Assembly (NCBI RefSeq): GCF_026210795.1
Contig: NC_089438.1
Location: 4,423,501-4,487,500 of the forward strand
Length of the DNA stretch: 64,000 nt
Reading direction: 5' to 3'
Source: Rhizophagus irregularis
Lineage: Eukaryota > Glomeromycota > Glomeromycetes > Glomerales > Glomeraceae
In this document: one piece after another, positions 55,218 to 64,000 of the stretch
Position numbering within the stretch: position 1 is the stretch's first letter
Layout of the letters: each line of letters begins with the position of its first letter
The notes under the pieces: generated by a model
The model's database searches: none
What the model saw: only the letters and a program-made list of their open reading frames with translations
Told to the model about the DNA's origin: nothing
Translations under genes and position numbers: made by a program

Positions 55218-57446
55218 ATGTCATTGGGTAAAAATAAATTAATTAATAATGCAATTAATAGAGCATATGCATTAGTAGATTACAATGTTCATAATGATAT
55301 ACACAAACAACATGAATTTCAAAAACAAAAACTTCTTGCTGATGAATCACTTACAGAAAATGAAAAATCTGAAGCAATAATAATAATAACTAAAACTTAT
55401 GATAAAGACAAACTTACTTTTAATGAAGGAACGAAAAGAATTTGTGAAAATTGTAAACAAGATTGTTTAGCTACAACATACTGCGAACTTTGTGTTCGAA
55501 ATTATTTAAAAGCTAATTTTTTAAATTGGACATCTGGAAATGATATGATCGATAATTTAATACAAGAATGTCAAATGAAAATATTTGCACCACGTCTAAT
55601 ACCAGAATGGATTCCATATAATAATTTTAAAAATATTAAATACCTAGCAAAAGGAGGATTTTCAGAAATTTATACAGCAATATGGATTAACGGAAATTTT
55701 ATTGAATGGGATTCTAAAGAACAACAATTAAAAAGATTTGGAGAACAAATGATAGTACTTAAAAGATTAGATAATGTTGAAAATGCAAGTCAAAGTTGGT
55801 TTGAAGAGGTTTGAATTTTAAAATATTTTAAATTTCATTAATAATATCTTAAATTTTAATTATATTTTTTTACTTATAGGCAAGATCACATTTAAATATA
55901 AGCAATAAATGGAATGTTATTGTCCAATGTTTTGGATTAACACAAGATCCATCAAATGGAAATTATATGCTTGTAATGAATAGACTGGATACAGATTTAA
56001 GAAAATATTTACAACATCATAATCAGCTTACATGGAAAGAAAGAATTCAAATTATTACTGATATAATTAATGCACTTGGAAGGATTCATGAAGAAAATGC
56101 AATTCATAGGGATTTGCATTCTGGAAATATATTATTTGGAGAATATTTTTTTATTAGTGATCTTGGATTTTGTGGGCCTGCAGATAAACCATTAAAAAGT
56201 ATATATGGAAATCTTCCTTATATAGCACCTGAGGTTATTATTGGAAAAGAACAGACTTATAAATCTGATATTTATAGTATTGCAATGCTTATGTGGGAAA
56301 TATCGTCTGGACAACTACCATTTAATAATTATGAACATGATTATGATCTTGCAATGAATATTGTTAATGGTATAAGACCAAAAATTGTACCAGGAACTCC
56401 TTTAGAATATAAAAATTTAATGAAACAATGTTGGGATGCTGATCCATCAAAAAGACCTGATATTATTACACTTCGGAATAAAATGAGAGAAATTAATTTA
56501 TTTTATCAAACTAAATCAAGTGAATTATCTCAGAGTGAAGAAAATAATAATTTTGAGGTAGAAAACCATACCGGCAGTAGCAAACTATTTACAAGTAAAC
56601 TTTATCAATTTGACAATCTTCCTGAACCAAGAAATGCAACAGAAGGTATTATATTAATCTTTATTAATTGTTTAAAAGACTATTAATTATATTAATTATT
56701 TTTTTAATTTAAATAATAATAGAAGAACAAGAAGGTGTAAATTAAGTAATTCTTATACAATTTTAATTCATAAAAATTAATGATAATATTTATTTTTTTT
56801 TTAGAATTTCATAGTAACAAATCATATAATTTTCATATTCCTAATAATAGTAAGTGCAATTAAATTTATATATTATATAACGAGGCGTTATTTATTGATT
56901 TACTTTGCTTTTTTTAGTTGATGATTTTAATAAATCAAGTAGTAAGAAAAATAGCACTTCAAAAATAAATAGCATATTTAAAGGTAATTGAATTGCATTT
57001 TATTTTGACATAATCAAATGAATAAATAACTTATATTTAAGGTTTTTTAGTAAGCAGCAAAAAGTTATCCAATATATTTAAAAGAAGCTCAAAAAATGGC
57101 AAGTAAAATAATTTAAAATGTGTTGATTTTATTTTAATATTAAACATGATTTATTATTTAGATGATTATAAGATTGAATCAATGCGAAAGCGAATAAAAA
57201 AACTTCATATTAATGATAATGGTATAGTAAAACAATTATTTAAATTCTTAAAATGATTATTCTACAGTATTTTATGATTTTTAATTTATATTTATAGACG
57301 AAGAAGAAGTACATAACAATCCTAACCTTCATTCAGAAGAACAAGATGAATTGGAACTTCCTGATAGTAAGAATTATTTTTAAAATGTTTAAAATTTACC
57401 ATAGATTAAATTTAACGTAATATTTTTTTTTCTTTTAGATATTTAG
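55218..57446 (+). CDS. Protein kinase K3 of the tandem array, about 554 aa
   Basis: Exons 55218-55808, 55880-56645, 56723-56734, 56805-56849, 56918-56983, 57055-57102, 57162-57221, 57298-57366 and 57439-57446, with uninterrupted frame. The N-terminal Cys motif is CENCKQDC ... CELC. The kinase has the GGFSEIYTA loop, IVLKRL lysine, HRDLHSGNILF, ISDLGFC and YIAPEV. In exon 4 the first codon gives Glu where K0-K2 have Ala (EFHSNKSYNFHIPNN). The tail ends with KESMRK-like RKRIKKLHINDN, NNPNLHSEEQDELELPD and NI. The full set of catalytic residues suggests activity; DLG replaces DFG as in its sisters. Intron 6 retention would end the protein at 57116 after MASKII. HK3 is downstream on the opposite strand. 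Confidence 0.85.
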
Positions 57447-57899
57447 ATATGGATGAATTATATAAATTAGATAACATTATTATACCTGATTTTTTTTCTT
57501 ATCATAAATTATTTAAACACTTATGAAATTTCTTCAAGATTTCTTAGTTTGTAATTTGAATAATTTATTTTTTTATTTTTATTTTTTTCTTTCTCATTAT
57601 ATTATTATATTAGTAGCGTAAACTGAACGCGTTTTTATTAAATAAATTTTTAAGTATATTTTTAAATTTAAATTTTATAACATTTCATGCATGGTAATAT
57701 GATACAATATATATATCATATAAATATAAATATAAATAGCGTATAAGTTAAAGTCACGGTGATCGTTAATATGAATGAAATGCTGCAAAATGTCTTTGTC
57801 GAAATTTCCAGAATTATTCATAATTCTGGATCTAAAACACATACAATATCCTTCACGACCGCATCTTCGGTAATATAGCGCTCTCACTAACCCAACATA

Positions 57900-58370
57900 T
57901 ATTTATTTTACATTTCTTTCCATTTATCAGTATTATATTGATCAAATTGTATATCGGAATCGGGAAAGGTAGCTAATAATGAATTATCAACTTTACCACT
58001 AGGAGATGATAATACATTATCAATAGAAGAAATTTGTTTTGGAGAAGGTTTAAAACGAAATATCGCACTATTACGACGAGAAGATACATTGTTGTTACTA
58101 TTATTATTGTTATTATTGTTCGTGATAGAACATTTTTCTTTATTAAAGTTTTCCATTCCACATCCTTATAATACTTACTTGGATTTGATATTAAAATCGA
58201 TATCGCCATAGATATTCTATGAATGATATTATTATTGTTATTAATATGATTGTTATTATTATTAATTTCTTGTATAGAATTTGAAATTTCTTTATCAAAT
58301 TAATATAGAAGTATCCAAGAATTTTTTATCGTACAAAAGATTTTATCGGATTTGGTTTTGAAGATGGTGA
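57900..58370 (-). pseudogene. Hybrid histidine kinase remnant HK3 (N-terminal leader only)
   Basis: Minus-strand MENFNKEKCSITNNNNNNNS and SSRRNSAIFRFKPSPKQISS, ending DIQFDQYNTDKWKEM-stop, correspond to the leader of HK1 before its GAF domain. A frameshifted upstream piece (ISILISNPSKYYKDVEW) belongs to the same leader. Everything from GAF onwards is gone and replaced by the conserved post-kinase spacer. Not functional. Confidence 0.75.
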
Positions 58371-58960
58371 AGAATTCGGCGGAGATGTTGGCATTTTATT
58401 GGAATAAAATATGTGTGGTTGATAAAAGTTGTTATTATGTGATTGTTTTTGTGATTGTTATTTAGACTTCGGCAAAATATGATTGGAATGTCTTATTATT
58501 GGTTTTTTTTTTTAACAAAAAAAAGAAAGAAATAGGATTAAAAAAAAATATATCTGTATTTAAAAAATTTGTCTTCTTTTTTTTTCGTAATATAATTTTT
58601 TTAGTTTGAAAAAAAAAAGAAATTTATACTACTATACATATATAATCGTGTATATAAATTTAAGTAAAAAAAAAATGTTAAATGGTAAAATATAAAAATG
58701 TTATGTATATAATATATATAAAACGTGAATAAGGACGGAACAAAGGCAGTACACTTTCATAAGTTTCACAATATCAGCAGTAACTGGGAAAAGTAAAATA
58801 TATTATTATAATTATTATAAGTTATTTATTTTCGTAATATATTTTTTTTTTCAAGTTCATAAGCTTTCACTAGCAAAACGAAAAAATTATTATGCAACCA
58901 AATAAATCACCAGTAAAAACAGTAAAAAACTACAATCAGTTACACATATTGAGAACTTAC

Positions 58961-59055
58961 AACTGATGTAAATATTCTTCAATAATTTCTTTAGCAATAT
59001 TAAAACTAGGAATACGGAAACCGTTAAAGTCTGTTGCAACTGAAACTAAGTTCGA
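58961..59055 (-). other. Isolated conserved exon, probably upstream exon of the HK gene
   Basis: On the minus strand AATTTTCAG precedes and GTAAGTTCTC follows a 95-nt open block encoding SNLVSVATDFNGFRIPSFN then IAKEIIEEYLHQ. Degraded relatives occur at 31780-31850, where it is fused to HK' sequence, and at 9905-9975. The position, upstream of HK leaders in unit order, suggests it belongs to the original HK transcript. I do not recognise the domain. Confidence 0.45.
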
Positions 59056-60429
59056 CTGAAAATTTGTAAATTTTTAATTGTAAAAAAATATTAAAAACTT
59101 CTTTCTTTTTTTTTTTAAAAAAAAAAGAAGAAACAAAAGAAAAGATGATTAGTATTCGTGCAAAGACAATTATTTCAGGGGTTCAAAAGGACACGATTAT
59201 GCAAAAAAGGAAACAGTGGTGATTTTTGTGGAATGTTTTTCAGAGAAAGTCCTTCGTTCCTTTTTTATTCAGTGAATAAAAAAGGAACGAAGGAACTATT
59301 TACATTTTCCTCCTTTAAGTATCAAACCATCAATCACTTTATAATTTTTCTGTAGGATTATAGTAAAATTGTTTAAGTTCCATTGCGAGAAAGTATAGTA
59401 ACGTAATATTGAAATTTGTAACAGAATGAAAGTAAAAAGTTTATTCCGTACAATTTAAAGTAATTTGAATTGTGTAACATGGAAACATGATATGTCTGCA
59501 CCTGACCTATTTCGTATGTATTTATTATGGTTAGAGCCTATTAATAAAAAAGGTAATCATATTTCATTTTTAGTATTATTCCGGACAATGTGAGCGTCCG
59601 CAGCAGATCAACATCGCTGATTAAAGTATAATGGATTAATGGATTCTTTATAAACCGGGAGATTTATTTTTTTAAAAAATACCTTTTTTTCGGTTCTTAT
59701 CAAACTGAAAAAATGTTTTGTTTTTTATATTTAAATAAAATTATTTAATCTCGGCCGATCGATTTTAAGAGATGGAAAAATGACTTTCAAAAACTAAAAA
59801 AAAATAATAATTTCCTTTGATATCACGTATAAAAAATTTCTCAGACAATTTCTTTAAATCACATAAAAATTTTAAAAAAATTACTTATAATAAATAATAG
59901 ATACAGTAATTTAACGAATAATCTGACCGATAGTTTATTTATTCCAATACGTGAATAACTGAATAACGTGATATCTAACCATGTGCAAATTAATTTTTAT
60001 AGCTAATTAGTTACTATATCTGTATATCATTATCCAAAATAATTGTAAGTTAAATAAATGATTAACTTAAAATCTGTTGATATAATTCATAAATATAATT
60101 TATTACATCTTAATAATATATACAAATTTTACAAAATTTTTCCAATATCAACTGATTTCAACCAATAAAAACTTTTGAATAATTTTTTGTATAAATCAAT
60201 ATTAAGTGATCCTGACGCAATATAATTATAAATAGAATAGTTATAACGTTATCATTGTCGTGTAACATTTTGGATGAGTTAATTTTTAAATTTCTATTCC
60301 GCTTATTTCGAACCGTTTGACATTTTGTCTTAATTTTAAATATCATCAGGAAAATTTTTCACTTAAATCCACATGGAAATCCAAATAGAATATTGTGGCT
60401 CTAATATTTTCCAAATATCTGTAGTATTT

Positions 60430-60590
60430 TCGGGATCCGGTCAAAATCGCGACGGGTCAAAATCTCGAATTCTAATGCTGGTCAAAAATATCACGTGATT
60501 ACGCATAACTCTGCATAACGCGGGCCAACTGTCGGGATTTTGACCCATTCGGGATTTTGACCCGTCGCGATTTAGACCCATAACCGTATT
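60430..60590. repeat. GC-rich foldback element with GGTCAAAATC words
   Basis: CGCGACGGGTCAAAATCTCG on the left is the near complement of CGGGATTTTGACCCGTCGCG on the right, and TCGGGATTTTGACCC is repeated twice in tandem within the right arm. The GC content contrasts with the surroundings. It is probably a MITE-like repeat. Confidence 0.75.
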
Positions 60591-62639
60591 TTCGGCATAG
60601 ATCCACAAAATTCGATGTGAAACCGCGTAGGGTATATGGGAATGTGTGGAATTCCACATATTTCTGAACTAATCTATGTAGAATTACGCGGACTGATCTA
60701 CCTAAAAATTTCATGAATCAAATTTCTAATATCTGAATAGAAACAAATCCCGATTAAATCTTTGGAACAACTAAATAAACTCAAAATACGCGTCTAAATA
60801 ATTTGTATTATGAAATGGTTTTTTTTTACTGTAATATAAAATATTTCTTGTTCTTCAAAACTGGCGACTGGCGACTGAAGAATTATAGGCGTAAAGTATA
60901 TTGTAAGCGTAAAGTATAAGAAAAGGTATTTAAACCTCTCTGATAATAAATAAAAATTAACCAATTATGATATTAAAATTGTAAAATGTGAATTAAATTA
61001 TAAAGTTCGGGTCGACCAAAATACTTCTATGTGTGTCTAAAGAAATGAATTAATAGTTAACACCTAATTATACGTGACGTGAAGACAGACATTAATGACC
61101 AAACCATGTTAAATAATAATAATTGAATGAAATATATTTTTTTATAAATAATATGCATATTATTATACATCATTTTAAGTCTAATTTTCCTTAAATAAGC
61201 TTATTATTAATAAATTATAAATAAATTCGTTTTATAATAATTATTCTGCAATTTTTACAAAATTGACCATCATCATAATTGCTGTTTTGGCACGATGGAT
61301 TTCTGCCAACAGATAAGAATTTTTTACAATAAATATTAATATGGAAAAATTAACTAAATTGGTTCAAACTGCCTGTTCCTATAAAATATTTTTTATCACG
61401 TGGCTGAGTTTTTCAGAATTTTTTTTATAGGGTGTTTATCGCTATAAAATCAAAGATATTGATGCAATAAAAAATCTCGATAATATTAACCAAAGTCTTA
61501 TCCGTGCCATCTAGAAATGGGAATAATATTGCTAATAATTTATTTATCTAAATATTATTTTTATAATACAATTAATAAAATTATGTATTAATTAGTCATT
61601 TCATGTATTAAGCGACTTAAAAATTTAAATTCAATGTAGTAAAAACATAAAGTCATAAATATCGTTACAATGTGTATAAAATTTAAAACTATTTTGGATA
61701 ATTAAAAAAAAATCATTTTTTACAACATCGTATAATCACAACTCAACATATCGTATATATATTAAAATTATTTATTTAATTTCAAAGAACTAACGCTACA
61801 CAAGCAACTGTTCAGCAAAGTATTATTCCTTTATTTTTATTAAAATCCTAATAAATTATTTATCTTAGATCAAACTAATAATAAAAAAATTATCTAAAAT
61901 ACTGTTTAATTTTTTCATAAATAAATCACAGAATATTAATTGTCTATACAATAAAATACATTGGTTTAAGTTGATCCCGGTGCGAAAGCAACGGGTAAAT
62001 ATAAACATAAATTCGGTTTGGATTTTCTAATAGAAAATTTGTAAATTTTTTTTTTTTTTAAACTATCAAAATAATAACTTAATGATTTATAATATCAGTG
62101 GACTTCATTGAATTTTTATTCATTTTGGATTTTTGGTTACATTTTAAATGTATTATTTTATTTCTTTGTTAAAACTTCTAGTACTTACCAAATTGTCCTA
62201 ATAAAAAAATCTTAAGGAAACCGAAAGACTGACCTTTTTTTTTATTAAATCGGTTTTTTTAATAAAGTTCGTTAAAATATTAAACTTTAAATATTTGTTC
62301 TTTCTATTTACTAATGAATAATACGCCTTGTTACAACATTACAAAAATATACATACTATATATATATTCGAAGAGAAAAAAAAACTCTCTTCCCCCTTTT
62401 TACTATAAATCCGCAGTAAAATTAAATTTTTCGGAAGCTAAAAAATTTTTTTTTCCTTTATTAAAATACAGTATGGAGACGATATTAAAAAAGAAAGAGT
62501 TTTTAAAAAAGTTTTATTTAGCAACAAGTTACGCCTTATCAAAATACAGAAACATAGGTGGAAAAGTACGAGAGAAACCTATGAGAAAATAAGCAGTAAC
62601 TAGTAACTTCGATAATACTATAGTCAAAGTGAGCCTTTT

Positions 62640-64000
62640 CGAAGAGATAGGGGAAAATACGAACACTAGAGGCAGAATTGACGGAGCTTATTATAAAGGT
62701 TTGTGGTGAAATAGCTTATGAAAGCTACGAAAGAGACACTACTCACCTTGGGAAAAATAACGCTTCTTTTGAGAGGATGGCTGCGGCAGACGAAAAAGAA
62801 TGATAAGGAACATGTGGCAGGAGCCAAAAAAAGGGAAGGGAAAAGGAACGAATAATTGCAGAGATAACGTCGAACAATGATAACGCCAATCAGAAGCACA
62901 AAAATATAAAGAAAAGGAATCGGAAGACAAGGATGGATAAAACTTCCATAAACCTCCCGATACTGCCACCCGAGTATGACGTAAAAACAGATCATGTTCA
63001 CGAACTATTCTTGTATGACATACCGAAGCGCTGGAATGAAATTTAAGTTCAAGAAATGGTCAACAAGATTAATGATAAGGTGTACTCGATTTCGATCAAG
63101 AAACAGTATAAATATCAAACGGTTAAAATAAAGGTTAAGTTACAGGACCGTTTCGATAGATCGTTTTCAGGTGGAAATTTCGGGATAATTGTTAGCGGTA
63201 GTTTTGTAAGGTAGTATGATGGTAAGTCAACGGTGAAAAATAGGAGAGAACGAGATAAATGGCAGCTGTGGAGGGAGGTATCAGATAAAGAGATGAAAGA
63301 GATGGATGAGGATGAGCCGAAATACCTAAAAGCTTTGACGGCTTCATATCCTAAAATCGCATTTTCGAAAGTGATAAAAATCCGGCCTTGGAAAGTTTTG
63401 ACTTATTTTTTAAGTCGCAAAAGGACCTGGAAGACACACTATCGAAGGCGGCTGAAAAAGGAGATGGAACAAAATGGGCTTCTCAGACTTTCAAGGAGGT
63501 GAAAGACCAAGTGGAAAGAGAACGGAACGAAAGAAGGAACCAACGAAACTTTAGAAAACAAGCGCTATTCGAATGACAAGAAAGAAACCTCTCGTTTGGG
63601 TCGATAGATTCGGACAAAATTCAAGGTCGTCATGAGTGGAGCTTGGACAGGCTCTTAGGAAAAGAAGGAGAATATGAGTAAAGTAGTGATACATCCCTCG
63701 GTCGAACCTGAAGAAGTAGTAAACGTTGTCAACAACCTTAGGAACGACCTCAATCACGTGATCCGGAGAAGGCAGACGACGCAAAAAAAAGAATGCATCG
63801 AACGTCTTGTCAATAAATCAGATAATTACGAATTAATAGAGGATGATGTGGTTGAATTCATTAACTAATATAGTAAGATACAATACAAAGGAGCGGAGGA
63901 AGTAAATGAAGAGGGCGACCGCCATTCTGGAAGCAGATTACGCATCATTTGGTAATAAACGAAATTGTGGAGCATAATATTATTCCACAATTTAAACCAT
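62640..64000 (+). pseudogene. LINE (non-LTR retrotransposon) ORF1-type remnant
   Basis: Less AT-rich than the rest. Reading across frames: LPPEYDVKTDHVHELFLYDI then PKRW (about 62955-63030), then VNKINDKVYSISIKKQYKYQ, TVKIKVKLQD, SGGNFGIIVSGSFVR, a stop, YDGKSTVKNRRERDKWQLWR (63210-63270) and YLKALTASYPKIAFSKVIK (63325-63380). A shift of frame follows, then DLEDTLSKAAEKGDGTKWAS. The series of phrases (HELFLYDIPKRW, KKQYKYQTVK, FVRxYDG, RDKWQ) matches the ORF1-like protein of glomeromycete LINEs as I know it. Stops at 63045 and 63213 and a frameshift near 63385 show decay. A further frame at 63674-63868 (MSKVVIHPSVEPEEVVNVVN) may be its continuation. The copy runs to or past the window end. 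Confidence 0.65.

Larger units (their letters stand above)
58371..62640. other. Unit spacer after HK3
   Basis: Largely the same spacer as at 31.87-37 kb, without the LINE/FAR1 insertions found there. It contains the exon-like block at 58961-59055, the foldback at 60430-60590 and a Helitron-like phrase at 61976. No full gene was found. Confidence 0.5.

Noticed and set aside
60441-60714. Overlapping minus-strand frames of about 70 codons
   Set aside because: They run through the GC-rich foldback repeat and reflect its repeated words, not a protein family.
1-64000. tRNA, rRNA or CRISPR features
   Set aside because: No T-loop/anticodon-arm combination, rRNA-like block or regularly spaced repeat-spacer array of that kind was seen by eye; a tRNAscan or rRNA covariance search would settle it.

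Overview
The window is nuclear DNA from a very AT-rich, intron-rich, repeat-laden eukaryote. Short GT-AG introns (about 50-100 nt), Sel1-repeat/kinase genes, families of TKL-like kinases with a Cys-rich N-terminal segment, FAR1/MULE and LINE debris and a fungal-style hybrid histidine kinase all point to an arbuscular mycorrhizal fungus (Glomeromycotina, Rhizophagus-like). The assignment is from recognised families and composition, not from a database search. No tRNA, rRNA or CRISPR array was found.

The main theme is a decaying tandem array. Its unit is a plus-strand protein kinase facing a minus-strand hybrid histidine kinase (HK), followed by a non-coding spacer. Kinase copies are K0 (3' end only, 32-1005), K1 (37511-39744), a dead N-lobe remnant (about 46556-46830), K2 (50269-52529) and K3 (55218-57446). 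K1-K3 can be spliced into nine-exon, phase-consistent genes of about 555 aa. Every HK copy (HK0 1630-2700, HK' 29880-31870, HK1 40170-43600, HK2 53270-54060, HK3 57900-58370) is broken, and each keeps a different part of a GAF-HisKA-HATPase-receiver protein. Spacer DNA of the same unit recurs at 2.9-3.2, 9.8-10.4, 31.9-37, 43.7-46, 48.7-50.2, 54.1-55.2 and 58.4-62.3 kb.

Separate genes lie between the units. These are a small mitochondrial-type membrane protein (8110-8661, minus), a six-exon arthropod-type hemocyanin/phenoloxidase-like protein (10471-12788, minus), a 33-residue peptide ending in the CaaX box CTIM (15037-15138, minus), and a 1968-residue protein with 43 Sel1-like repeats followed by a kinase domain (20147-26131, plus).

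Mobile and repeat DNA fills the rest. There is a foldback element with long inverted repeats (about 3560-6530) that encloses an array of micro-exon-like units, and a second array of such units at 17.9-19.3 kb. A 550-bp element at 49327-49876 has an 8-bp target duplication and an empty site in the paralogous copy. Other debris includes a FAR1/MULE remnant, LINE remnants at 34.3 and 62.7-64 kb, copies of a dispersed gene family at 13.1 and 26.1-27.8 kb (one containing an inversion), and several small palindromic elements.
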